Source: an uncultured Acidimicrobiaceae bacterium
GTDB lineage: Bacteria > Actinomycetota > Acidimicrobiia > Acidimicrobiales > Ilumatobacteraceae
Direction of reading: 5' to 3'
DNA: 34,022 nucleotides
NCBI GenBank assembly: GCA_903929185.1
Contig: CAIYTS010000115.1
Coordinates: forward strand, 1-34,022
Every line of letters begins with the position of its first letter. The stretch's first letter is position 1. This document shows positions 24,804-32,406 of this stretch, piece by piece. The notes below the pieces were generated by a model. It did no database searches. It had not been told where the DNA came from and saw only the letters and a program-made list of their open reading frames with translations. The position numbers and the translations under genes were made by a program.

Positions 24804-25868
24804 TTAGACCTGCATGCGCTTTGCTTCAGCCGAACTAATGGTCACGACCTTGGCCAACATGCTTGCCGCAGCACCTGAATCGATGGTGGCACGAGCAATG
24901 TCAATACCGTCTGCGACTGACTGCACGTGATTGGCAACAAAGAGCGCGCACCCAGCGTTAAACGTAACGATGTCACGAACAGCTCCCGTTTGACCAGCGA
25001 GCAGGCTGTTCATAATGACCAAGTTGTCCGAGGCGTCTCCGCCGCGAATGTCAGCCAACGTGGAGCGGCTAATTCCGAATTCAGAAGCATCGATCTCGAA
25101 TCGAGAAATGTTGCCATCGCGCAATTGGTACACAATGTTCGGACCACTGACCGCAAGTTCATCAAGTCCGCCATGCCCATGCACAACCCATGCACTCGTG
25201 ACGTTTCGTGAAGCCAAGGCGCCCACCATTGCTTCCATCATGTTTGGCATCGCAACGCCGACCAACATGTTTGAGATTGGCGCGGGGTTTGCCATTGGCC
25301 CAAGCAAGTTGAATACGGTCGGAATCCCGATTTCACGACGTGATGGCCCGGTGTAGCGAAACGCTGGATGAAAATGCGCAGCTAAACAGAAACCAAAACC
25401 AGTTACAGCGATTGATGCTTCCACTCCCTGCGGATCAAGCTCAATTGCAACTCCGGCTGCTTCTAACAAATCTGCTGCACCACACTTTGATGACGCTGCT
25501 CGGTTGCCGTGCTTACATACGGGCACTCCGGCGGCAGCAACAACCAATGCAGACATCGTGGAAACATTGACGGTGTTGCTCTTGTCTCCACCTGTTCCAA
25601 CGATGTCAATCGCACGCGATGCAAGTTCTGCACTGAGGTTCACCTTCATGCCAGCTGAACGCACAGCGTGCAACATGCCTTCTAGTTCTTCCACTGTTTC
25701 ACCCTTGGCGCGCATTGCAACAACAAAGGCTGTCATCTGAGATGGTGTGGCATCACCGTTCAGAATTTGTGTGATAGCTGCTTCAGCTTGCGACGAATCA
25801 AGATCGCGCCGATCAAGAATGTGGGCCAGCAACGTGGGCCAGCCGATGAATTCGTGGGAATGCGCCAT
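24804..25868 (-). CDS. trpD: Anthranilate phosphoribosyltransferase
   Basis: Cytoplasmic enzyme that joins anthranilate to PRPP, the second step of tryptophan synthesis. The 354 residues show the PRPP loop DIVGTGGDKSNTVNVST (about 87-103), KHGNRAASSKCGAADLLEA with the conserved KHGNR, the anthranilate-site segment FHPAFRYTGPSRREIGIPT, FNLLGPMANPA, and VVHGHGGLDEL. These are diagnostic of TrpD and not of the related pyrimidine phosphorylases. It starts 11 bases after the whiB stop, so the two are probably cotranscribed. No other trp gene is in the window. Confidence 0.97.
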   Translation of the reverse strand: MAHSHEFIGWPTLLAHILDRRDLDSSQAEAAITQILNGDATPSQMTAFVVAMRAKGETVEELEGMLHAVRSAGMKVNLSAELASRAIDIVGTGGDKSNTVNVSTMSALVVAAAGVPVCKHGNRAASSKCGAADLLEAAGVAIELDPQGVEASIAVTGFGFCLAAHFHPAFRYTGPSRREIGIPTVFNLLGPMANPAPISNMLVGVAMPNMMEAMVGALASRNVTSAWVVHGHGGLDELAVSGPNIVYQLRDGNISRFEIDASEFGISRSTLADIRGGDASDNLVIMNSLLAGQTGAVRDIVTFNAGCALFVANHVQSVADGIDIARATIDSGAAASMLAKVVTISSAEAKRMQV

Positions 25869-25879
25869 GCACCAAGTAT

Positions 25880-26119
25880 CTACGCTGTGCGGCGTCTTTG
25901 ACGAATGATTCTGCGACGCTCACGTTCTGTGGCACCGCCCCAGACTCCGTCTTTCTCGCGAACGGTGATGGCGTGCTCTAAACACGACGCTTTCACCATG
26001 CAGGAACTGCAGATTGATTTGGCCTCGTCAGCTGCTGCTTCTGAATCAGGGAAAAAGACATCAGGGTCTAAGCCGTTACAAGCCCCTTGGTGCCGCCACG
26101 ATAGATCTGTTCCGGACAT
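25880..26119 (-). CDS. whiB: WhiB-family iron-sulphur transcription factor
   Basis: Actinobacteria-specific regulator binding a 4Fe-4S cluster. From ATG at 26119 the protein has 79 residues with the four conserved cysteines C14, C37, C40 and C46 (C-x22-C-x2-C-x5-C), the turn GVWGGATERERR at about 58-69, and a basic C-terminal helix RRIIRQRRR for DNA contact. The size is nearest WhiB1-type proteins. A start at 26173 would add 18 residues; GAGGGGG, 6 bases before the ATG at 26119, decides against it. The leader carries a perfect 8-bp hairpin. It heads a run continuing into trpD. Confidence 0.93.
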   Translation of the reverse strand: MSGTDLSWRHQGACNGLDPDVFFPDSEAAADEAKSICSSCMVKASCLEHAITVREKDGVWGGATERERRRIIRQRRRTA

Positions 26120-26135
26120 CGAAATCCCCCTCGAC

Positions 26136-26189
26136 CACGGGGAGAGTCCCCGTGCGGGCAGTGTATGTGTCAACCGTCACATCTGTCCA
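26136..26189 (-). promoter_or_regulatory. whiB promoter and hairpin leader
   Basis: The 110 bases between DUF3501 and whiB hold TGGACA (26184-26189) and TACACT (26160-26165), separated by 18 bases, as a plausible -35/-10 pair. Just downstream, CACGGGGA (26147-26154 in RNA order) and TCCCCGTG (26136-26143) form a perfect 8-bp stem with a 3-base loop, placed at the mRNA 5' end. The second arm's TCCCC can alternatively pair with GGGGA in the ribosome-binding site at about 26123-26130, so two exclusive folds exist. Confidence 0.5.
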
Positions 26190-26229
26190 TTCCTATTCAG
26201 CCAAAAGGCCAACGGCTACCGGATATGGG

Positions 26230-26841
26230 TTACGGGCGAAGGTCGGTCAGGAGTTCGTTGCGAGTTTCATCTGAGAACGAAGCCATCTCACGGTAATTCG
26301 GCTGATCGCACAGTACCGCGACCGGGCCACTTGCAAACTGCTCGACCTGTTTTTCGGTGAAATCAAATGTGAGGTAGTGAACAGCAGCCGTGACGTCAGG
26401 ACGAGTGAGCCCGGCTGCGTGTTGGGCATCGATTGAACCGCGAATGAGGGAACCGTCAGATAACTGAATACAAATGCTGTCTTCAAGGCCAGCCAATTTT
26501 GGTAACCACTCACGAACCTGCTCTTCGGACGTGAGCTCAAGAAAGAGTGTGGCGCACAATTGTCCTGGCATCGGAATCATGGGGTTGTACACCTTGAGTT
26601 CTTCCATAACGCCTTCATCTGTCACAAGTTTTTCAGCACGAATCATTTCTTGAATCTGCAAACGCATGGTGTCGCGATTTTCAAACATGATGGTCAACAT
26701 TTCGCCAATTGCGATGCGGCGGCGGCGCTTTACTTCAATGACATGCGCACGAAACTCAGGGCGCTCACGCTCGTAGGCGCGAAGGTCTGCGATGTCATCC
26801 AGGGTGAGCTTGCGTGAAGCGGCGGGGGTATTGGTATTCAC
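26230..26841 (-). CDS. DUF3501 family protein
   Basis: Cytoplasmic 203-residue protein of unknown biochemical function. The opening (RKLTLDDIADLRAYERERPEFR, given in part) and the segment HVIEVKRRRRIAIGEMLTIM are characteristic of DUF3501, as is the region FENRDTMRLQIQEMIRAE. The family is regularly found next to a rubrerythrin and a CCG-domain Fe-S oxidoreductase in Proteobacteria and Actinobacteria, as here, so a role in peroxide defence or metal handling is inferred from context. It starts at a GTG 14 bases after the oxidoreductase stop, with only a weak SD, so it is the last gene of this module. Confidence 0.88.
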   Translation of the reverse strand: MNTNTPAASRKLTLDDIADLRAYERERPEFRAHVIEVKRRRRIAIGEMLTIMFENRDTMRLQIQEMIRAEKLVTDEGVMEELKVYNPMIPMPGQLCATLFLELTSEEQVREWLPKLAGLEDSICIQLSDGSLIRGSIDAQHAAGLTRPDVTAAVHYLTFDFTEKQVEQFASGPVAVLCDQPNYREMASFSDETRNELLTDLRP

Positions 26842-26855
26842 TGGTATCTCTTTTC

Positions 26856-28169
26856 TTACTTCGTTGGTTCTTCAGGAATTCCGTATGCACGTGCAACAAC
26901 TTGTAATGGGTGTTGAGCAACGATGCCTGTCTGTTCATTGATGGCAGTGTTTGCCAAATGACAGTCACCGGCCACTATTTGGTTATTGGCTGCTTCCAAT
27001 TTGTTCGCCAATTTCTTAGCAATCGGTACGGAAAACTCTTCATTGCCAGCCTTGAGGCCCCACATGCCGTCAATACCTGAGCACTGATCGATCAATGTGA
27101 TCTTTGCACCGGTCAACTTCATGATGTCTCGACTACGCAACCCAATGTTCTGAGCACGAAGGTGACAGGGAATGTGATACGAGATGCTTTCCGCGATCTC
27201 ACCAGTGAAATTGGTATCTATCTCTGTTCCCTCGGCCTTATGCAAGTTCATCAAATACTCAGATGAGTCATATGTGTGTGCTGCTACCAATTCCGCATCG
27301 GGTCCACCGACGTAATCGACATAGTCCTTCTTCAAGATGTAGCCACATGTCGGCTGCGGAACAACAATGTCTTTGCCGCCGCGAATTGCTGCTGCCAATG
27401 CCTTGACTTGCTTGGTAGCAACTTTGATGAAGCCGTCCATGTCGCCACTGTGTAGGTACGGCGCACCACAGCAACCAGCACCTTCAATGAGAGAGCACTC
27501 AACGCCATTGCGTTCATACACCTTGACCAAGTCTTGACCAACACCTGGCTGCTGGTATTCAACCAAACACGTAGGAAACACCGCGACAGAACCTTGCTTC
27601 TTTGTCAGCACAGGAGCAGTTCTCTTTTTGAACCACGTACTAAAGCGTTGTTTTGCATAAGGAGGCAACAAGCGAACAGACGAAACTCCTGCTGTCTTTT
27701 CAACAAGCTTTCGCACCATCGAGCCAGGCTTTGCGCCAAGCACAACATTCGTGATGGTGGGAATGGTGGTGGCCAACTTGCCAAGAGCATCTGTATGGCC
27801 CATGGCTTCAGTTGTGACTCGCTTGCGAAGATTCACTTGGCCATTAGCCATACGCATTGAGTCGTGGCGCAACATCAGTCGTGGGAAATCGAGAGCCCAT
27901 TCGTGCAATTCAGGAATGTATGGGCAGTTGACGTAACACAGTTTGCATTGGAAGCATTCGTCGGCAACTTGATCTTGTTGTGCGGGAGTCATACGTCCGG
28001 CATCTTGATCGTCGTGGGCATCGACATAATCGAACAGTGTGGGGAAAGAGGAGCAGAACTTAAAGCAGAGTCTGCAACCGTGGCAGATGTCGTAGACGCG
28101 GGTCAGTTCTTCGCGCACATCTGCTTCGTCGAGATAGAGAGGATTCTTTGGGTCGTATGTGATGGTCAT
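26856..28169 (-). CDS. CCG-domain (heterodisulfide-reductase/GlpC-like) Fe-S oxidoreductase
   Basis: Electron-transfer protein with 437 residues from ATG at 28169. Two ferredoxin-type 4Fe-4S motifs are at the N-terminus: CHGCRLCFKFCSSFP and CFQCKLCYVNCPYIP. Two cysteine-rich CCG-type domains follow. The first includes FPTCLVEYQQPGVG and EGAGCCGAPYLHSGD; the second includes SYHIPCHLRAQNIG and DQCSGIDGMWGLK, where one Cys of the CCG pair is Ser, as in the rubrerythrin-linked subgroup. It may pass electrons to the rubrerythrin, which lacks its own rubredoxin domain. A start at 28232 would add 21 residues and overlap the hairpin at 28206-28233. Confidence 0.88.
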   Translation of the reverse strand: MTITYDPKNPLYLDEADVREELTRVYDICHGCRLCFKFCSSFPTLFDYVDAHDDQDAGRMTPAQQDQVADECFQCKLCYVNCPYIPELHEWALDFPRLMLRHDSMRMANGQVNLRKRVTTEAMGHTDALGKLATTIPTITNVVLGAKPGSMVRKLVEKTAGVSSVRLLPPYAKQRFSTWFKKRTAPVLTKKQGSVAVFPTCLVEYQQPGVGQDLVKVYERNGVECSLIEGAGCCGAPYLHSGDMDGFIKVATKQVKALAAAIRGGKDIVVPQPTCGYILKKDYVDYVGGPDAELVAAHTYDSSEYLMNLHKAEGTEIDTNFTGEIAESISYHIPCHLRAQNIGLRSRDIMKLTGAKITLIDQCSGIDGMWGLKAGNEEFSVPIAKKLANKLEAANNQIVAGDCHLANTAINEQTGIVAQHPLQVVARAYGIPEEPTK

Positions 28170-28205
28170 CAGGAATTCAATTCTCGTAGTGGTTTTCAAA
28201 GATGA

Positions 28206-28233
28206 GGTGGTTGTTGATCTCTCAACAACCACC
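28206..28233 (-). terminator. Perfect 12-bp hairpin between rubrerythrin and Fe-S oxidoreductase
   Basis: GGTGGTTGTTGA (28206-28217) and TCAACAACCACC (28222-28233) pair fully around a 4-base loop. On the minus strand it is followed by TCATCTTTG, only a weak U-tract, so it is more likely an attenuator or mRNA-stabilising element after rubrerythrin than a complete terminator. Confidence 0.7.
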
Positions 28234-28272
28234 CACCTCTTCGATCATCGCGACCAATGGGCCGCGGAAAAA

Positions 28273-28689
28273 TTAGAGAGCAGCTAAGCCTTCAGCGAAA
28301 CGACCAGCGTGGCTCTTCTCTGCGCGAGCAAGAGTTTCGAACCAGTTAGCGATTTCTTCGAATCCTTCTTCGCGAGCTGTCTTTGCAAATCCTGGGTACA
28401 TCTGTGTGTACTCATAGGTCTCGCCGGCAACTGATGCTTTGAAGTTTGCTTCGGTCTCACCAATTGGCTCACCACTTGCTGGGTCGCCTACTTCTGCGAT
28501 GTACTCAAGATGTCCGTGCGCATGGCCGGTTTCACCTTCAGCTACTGAGCGGAACAAAGCAGCAGCGTCTGGGTAACCCTCGATGTCTGCTTTCTGTGCG
28601 AACCAGATGTAACGACGATTTGCTTGGCTTTCGCCTGCAAATGCCTCCAACAGGTTTTCGTGTGTTTTAGTTCCCTTCAAGGCTGGCAT
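28273..28689 (-). CDS. Rubrerythrin, diiron domain only
   Basis: Ferritin-like diiron protein that reduces hydrogen peroxide. From ATG at 28689 it has 138 residues. It shows the metal-ligand pattern E in [14 protein letters not shown], ExxH in [11 protein letters not shown], then [21 protein letters not shown] and the final ExxH in [11 protein letters not shown]. Classical rubrerythrins of about 190 residues end in a rubredoxin domain with CxxC pairs; it is absent, so an external electron donor is needed, possibly the Fe-S oxidoreductase next door. AAAGGA lies 8 bases before the ATG and decides it over an upstream start inside fur. It follows fur by 23 bases. Confidence 0.95.
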   Translation of the reverse strand: MPALKGTKTHENLLEAFAGESQANRRYIWFAQKADIEGYPDAAALFRSVAEGETGHAHGHLEYIAEVGDPASGEPIGETEANFKASVAGETYEYTQMYPGFAKTAREEGFEEIANWFETLARAEKSHAGRFAEGLAAL

Positions 28690-28712
28690 GAATGGATCCT
28701 TTCTATTTTTGG

Positions 28713-29135
28713 TTATTTCGTTGCGACTAGCGCAGAACACGCGCCGCATTGTCCTCGGTACACGATGTGTGCATCGCTCACCGAGAAATCGTCGAGGCCG
28801 CGCAATACAGGCGCCTTTGATACGTACACATCGTGGACATCACCACATCCGTCACACACCGCATGATGATGGTCTGACACGTTGGGATCAAACCGCAATG
28901 AACCTGAGCCAACTTCGATCGATTGCAATTCACCCATTTCGGCAAGGTCGGTCAATGTTTGATAGACGGTACGCAACGAGATACCTGGCATCACAGTTGT
29001 TGCGGCGCTGTGCAAAGAGTCAGCGGTGGGATGTGAACTGTTGTCGTGGAGTAACCGAAACAACAGTTGTCGTTGTGGAGTGACCTTTAGCCCTGCACGA
29101 CGAAATGCAATAGTGAGTTCCTCTGGTGATCGCAT
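28713..29135 (-). CDS. Fur/PerR-family metal-dependent repressor
   Basis: DNA-binding repressor sensing iron, peroxide or another metal. The 140 residues consist of a winged helix (about 1-80, LKVTPQRQLLFRLLHD and SLRTVYQTLTDLAEMGEL) and a dimerisation domain with the sensing-site HHHAVCDGCGDVHDV plus a second CxxC (CGAC) near the end. The two CxxC pairs form the structural zinc site. Location directly upstream of rubrerythrin points to a PerR-like peroxide role, but the sequence alone does not separate PerR, Fur and Zur. A perfect 16-bp palindrome lies 21 bases before its ATG and suits autorepression. Confidence 0.92.
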   Translation of the reverse strand: MRSPEELTIAFRRAGLKVTPQRQLLFRLLHDNSSHPTADSLHSAATTVMPGISLRTVYQTLTDLAEMGELQSIEVGSGSLRFDPNVSDHHHAVCDGCGDVHDVYVSKAPVLRGLDDFSVSDAHIVYRGQCGACSALVATK

Positions 29136-29156
29136 GGGAGAACCTTATCTGCATCA

Positions 29157-29172
29157 ATTGCTAATTAGCAAT
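29157..29172. promoter_or_regulatory. 16-bp perfect palindrome, probable Fur/PerR operator
   Basis: ATTGCTAATTAGCAAT equals its own reverse complement. It lies in the AT-rich spacer between fur (start 29135) and glpD (start 29249). A TAAGGT -10-like element (29142-29147, minus) ends 6 bases before the fur ATG, so the palindrome covers its -35 region. The layout is that of an autoregulated repressor; effect on glpD is possible. Confidence 0.6.
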
Positions 29173-29235
29173 CATTGTTATTTGTAACGAAGGTCACAGT
29201 CCCACCTCAGAATTCCTTCAATAGCCCAGACCACA

Positions 29236-29241
29236 TAGGCT
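29236..29241 (+). promoter_or_regulatory. Candidate glpD -10 element (leaderless)
   Basis: TAGGCT fits TANNNT and ends 7 bases before the glpD GTG. There is no SD before that GTG, so a leaderless transcript is plausible. No clear -35 is present. Confidence 0.35.
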
Positions 29242-29248
29242 CTGTCCC

Positions 29249-30925
29249 GTGCCAACCCCTCACAATTTCTCCCGACCCTTATCCCTTTCCCGCCTTTCCA
29301 GCGAAGAATTTGATGTCGTTGTTATCGGCGGAGGAATAACTGGAGCCGGTGTCGTTCTCGATGCCGCGTCTCGCGGCCTTCGCGCATGCCTTCTTGAGCG
29401 CGACGACTTCGCATCGGGCACATCATCGAAGTCATCAAAATTGATTCACGGTGGATTGCGCTATCTCCAACAAGGCGATGTTCGGCTCGTCTATCAGGCA
29501 TTACGTGAACGCAAGCGTTTGCGTCGCAATGCTCCCCACCTCGTGCACGTTCTTCCCTTCATGATTCCGATTCTCACAAAGAACAGCGTTGTCTCGAAAA
29601 AGATTGCACGTGCTCTCGGTTCTGCAATGTGGATGTATGACCTCACAGGGGGCTGGCGCATTGGTCGCTTGCATCGCCGCCTTTCTGCTGACACTGCCTT
29701 TGCTCATTTGCCAACAATGGCACGCGAAAAGCTGTCATCTGCATACATGTATTACGACGCTGAAGCAGACGATGCACGTCTCACCCTTGCAGTGCTACGC
29801 AGCGCTGCAGACAATGGCGCAGCCATCGCAAACCAATGCCGCGTTGAAGGAATTGACTCAGCGAATCGCACACAACACTCCGTTCGTGTCCACGACCTTG
29901 TTGGAGACACTCATTTCACTATTCGCACCAAAGCGGTTGTCAATGCAACGGGCGTCTGGGCTGACGATGTCCGTGCCCTTGACGAGGCATCCCACCCCGA
30001 CACCATTCGTCCGGCAAAGGGCGTTCACCTCACTGTGCCCTGGGACAAAGTGCGCAATGACATTGCAGTAGTTATTCCTGTGCCAAGCGACAAGCGCAGT
30101 TTGTTCGTCGTTCCCTGGATCTCTCGCGGTGACGGCTCATACCAATTCACATACATCGGCACCACAGACACCGACTACAAGGGTCCAGTAAACGATCCAC
30201 AGTGCACACGCGACGACATTGAATATGTCCTTGCTGCACTGAACGCAACCGTCAACACGGATGTCACATTTGATGATGTCACAGGCGTGTGGTCTGGCCT
30301 ACGACCACTTGTAAAGATGGATGATTCTTCCGCAAAAGCTGGTCGCACTGCTGACCTCAGTCGTCGCCATCGTGTATTTACGTCCGACAACGGAGTTGTC
30401 ACGGTTACTGGCGGAAAACTCACTACGTATCGCGAAATGGCACAAGATGCTGTCGATGCCGTTTCTGAGGTGTTGGGCACCAAAACACGTTGCCACACAC
30501 GTTCACTGTCACTGCATGGCGCAAAAGGCCGCAGTATCCGTGCGTCACAACGCGATCATCACCTCGACGGCCGTTACGGAAGTGATTCTGCAGAAATAGC
30601 TGCCCTTATTGCAAACGATCCATCACTGTCTGGGCCGTTAGTAGACGGACTTCCCTATTTGCGTGCCGAAGCGGTGTATGCAGTCACACACGAAATGGCA
30701 ACGTCAGTTGACGACGTTCTGAGTCGACGCACTCGCGCCCGTTTACTGAACAGACGTGCCAGCGTTACCGCAGCACGAGCCACAGCAGACCTCATTTCTC
30801 CACTCCTTGGTTGGGACGACGCACACAGTTCAGCAAGTATCGCTGAGTTCGTTGACGCATGCGCGCGCGAAGACGCTGCCGCCATGGTGACAGAACAAGA
30901 ATTCATCGACTCACACAAGGGATAA
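29249..30925 (+). CDS. glpD: Aerobic glycerol-3-phosphate dehydrogenase
   Basis: Membrane-associated flavoenzyme that oxidises sn-glycerol 3-phosphate to DHAP and passes electrons to quinone. The 558 residues open with the FAD dinucleotide-binding fold VVVIGGGITGAGVVLDAASRG (about 23-43, part shown), followed by DDFASGTSSKSSKLIHGGLRY at 52-72, the GlpD signature. GVHLTVPWDK, YIGTTDTDY, GLRPLV and VTVTGGKLTTYREMA complete the FAD/substrate region. A C-terminal GlpD helical domain follows. The GTG at 29249 is the only suitable start and has no SD. It lies 2 bases upstream of the alkyl-DHAP-synthase-like gene, so its product DHAP may serve that enzyme. Confidence 0.95.
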   Translation: MPTPHNFSRPLSLSRLSSEEFDVVVIGGGITGAGVVLDAASRGLRACLLERDDFASGTSSKSSKLIHGGLRYLQQGDVRLVYQALRERKRLRRNAPHLVHVLPFMIPILTKNSVVSKKIARALGSAMWMYDLTGGWRIGRLHRRLSADTAFAHLPTMAREKLSSAYMYYDAEADDARLTLAVLRSAADNGAAIANQCRVEGIDSANRTQHSVRVHDLVGDTHFTIRTKAVVNATGVWADDVRALDEASHPDTIRPAKGVHLTVPWDKVRNDIAVVIPVPSDKRSLFVVPWISRGDGSYQFTYIGTTDTDYKGPVNDPQCTRDDIEYVLAALNATVNTDVTFDDVTGVWSGLRPLVKMDDSSAKAGRTADLSRRHRVFTSDNGVVTVTGGKLTTYREMAQDAVDAVSEVLGTKTRCHTRSLSLHGAKGRSIRASQRDHHLDGRYGSDSAEIAALIANDPSLSGPLVDGLPYLRAEAVYAVTHEMATSVDDVLSRRTRARLLNRRASVTAARATADLISPLLGWDDAHSSASIAEFVDACAREDAAAMVTEQEFIDSHKG

Positions 30926-30927
30926 CA

Positions 30928-32406
30928 ATGAGCATTCATACATTTTCAACACAGGCCACAGAGCCCATCGAATTTGGTGGTGACCCTGCTCTTGCTACGT
31001 CTCACTTACCAAGTCCTGGTCGCGCATTAACCGCAACTGAAGCGAAAGAAATTGGTGCAATTTGCGACACTACGGCCGATGCAGTTGAACGTGCACAACA
31101 CGGTCGCGACTGGTGGCCATTGTCGCTTCGATGGTCACTTCGCAATGAAGTGCCGCAAATTCCTGCTGTTGTGTGCCGACCAAAGAACACACAAGAAGTG
31201 TCGATCTTGTTGTCCTATTGCAATGACCACAAAATTCCTGTCACTCCCTCTGGTGGACGAAGTGGAGTATGTGGCGCAGCGATTCCACTTTTTGGTGGTG
31301 TTGCACTCGACATGACTCAGATGCAAGGCATCGAATCAATCGACGAAGTTTCCGGCATAGTCGAAACATTGTCCGGCACCTTTGGTCCCGATCTTGAAAA
31401 AGCAGTACGCACACACGGACTCACCATTGGGCATTACCCGCAATCATTCGACATCGCCACTGTTGGCGGTTGGGTTGCATGCCGTGGCGCTGGTCAGTAC
31501 TCAACGCGGTACGGAAAAATTGAAGACATGGTGCATGCACTTGAAGCAGTACTTGCTGATGGCACCATCATTCGTACAGGTGGAGCACCTGCTGGAGCAG
31601 TGGGACCAGACATCTCACAACTGCTACTTGGTAGCGAGGGAACTCTTGCCGTGATTACACGTGTGTGGTTGCGTGCTCACCCGCTTCCGGAAGTTGAGCG
31701 TCGTGCAGCGTTTGTGTTCACATCATTCTCTGAAGGTATTGAAGCGTGCCGCCGCATTATTCGCGCTGGGGCGACTCCGGCAGTTTTGCGTTTGTACGAC
31801 GGAGCCGAGAGCAAGCGTTCTCATGGTGGTGATGGCACGCAGTGCACCCTTCTCGTTCTTGACGAAGGCACAGAGGCCATTGTCGACGGAACAATGAGCG
31901 TCGTGTTTGACACCTGTAAAGAAATGGGAGCTACTGACGGCGATGTAGCACTTATCGAAGCATGGATGCACCATCGCAACGACACCAGCGGACTTCAAGC
32001 ACTCACTCGCAAGGGCTTTGTAGTCGACACGATGGAAGTGGCAGCCAATTGGGGTCACCTTGATGCAGTCGTCGACGCAGTTGAATCAGCAATGCTCGCT
32101 GTCCCCCACGCACGCTCTGCTACCTGTCACTTGTCGCACAGCTACATCGAAGGCGCATGTGTGTATTTCACTTTTGCAGCAACTCCAGAAGAAGTTGATT
32201 TTGAAAGCACGTACTTGGCAATGTGGAAAGCAGGCCAAGAAGCTGGTCTCAAGTCCGGAGCAAACTTGTCTCACCATCACGGCATCGGATACAGCAGATC
32301 ACAGTTCATGGAACAAGCGCTCGGTACCAGCATGGGTGTTCTTCGAGCAGTGAAAAATGCACTTGATCCGAACGGCATCTTGAACCCGGGCAAACTCGGA
32401 TTATGA
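30928..32406 (+). CDS. Alkyldihydroxyacetonephosphate-synthase-like FAD oxidase
   Basis: PCMH/VAO-type flavoprotein of 492 residues from ATG at 30928. The FAD domain has VTPSGGRSGVCG at 105-116, DIATVGGWVACRGAGQYSTR and GKIEDMV, and GSEGTLAVIT. The C-terminal cap has GACVYFTFA and SHHHGIG (HHH at 449-451). These last elements match alkyl-DHAP synthase (AGPS), where the Tyr and His residues act in catalysis, better than GlcD or D-lactate dehydrogenases. AGPS swaps the acyl chain of acyl-DHAP for a fatty alcohol, making ether lipids. An earlier ATG at 30859 overlaps glpD and is rejected. It overlaps the following kinase by 4 bases. The actual substrate is unproven. Confidence 0.82.
   Translation: MSIHTFSTQATEPIEFGGDPALATSHLPSPGRALTATEAKEIGAICDTTADAVERAQHGRDWWPLSLRWSLRNEVPQIPAVVCRPKNTQEVSILLSYCNDHKIPVTPSGGRSGVCGAAIPLFGGVALDMTQMQGIESIDEVSGIVETLSGTFGPDLEKAVRTHGLTIGHYPQSFDIATVGGWVACRGAGQYSTRYGKIEDMVHALEAVLADGTIIRTGGAPAGAVGPDISQLLLGSEGTLAVITRVWLRAHPLPEVERRAAFVFTSFSEGIEACRRIIRAGATPAVLRLYDGAESKRSHGGDGTQCTLLVLDEGTEAIVDGTMSVVFDTCKEMGATDGDVALIEAWMHHRNDTSGLQALTRKGFVVDTMEVAANWGHLDAVVDAVESAMLAVPHARSATCHLSHSYIEGACVYFTFAATPEEVDFESTYLAMWKAGQEAGLKSGANLSHHHGIGYSRSQFMEQALGTSMGVLRAVKNALDPNGILNPGKLGL

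Noticed and set aside
26190-26229. Terminator after DUF3501 around the GCC-TTTT-GGC motif
   Set aside because: The stem is only 3-4 bp and no U-tract follows.
30859-30927. Earlier ATG for the AGPS-like gene inside glpD
   Set aside because: It overlaps glpD by 67 bases in another frame, and the resulting Arg-rich N-terminus is glpD sequence read out of frame.
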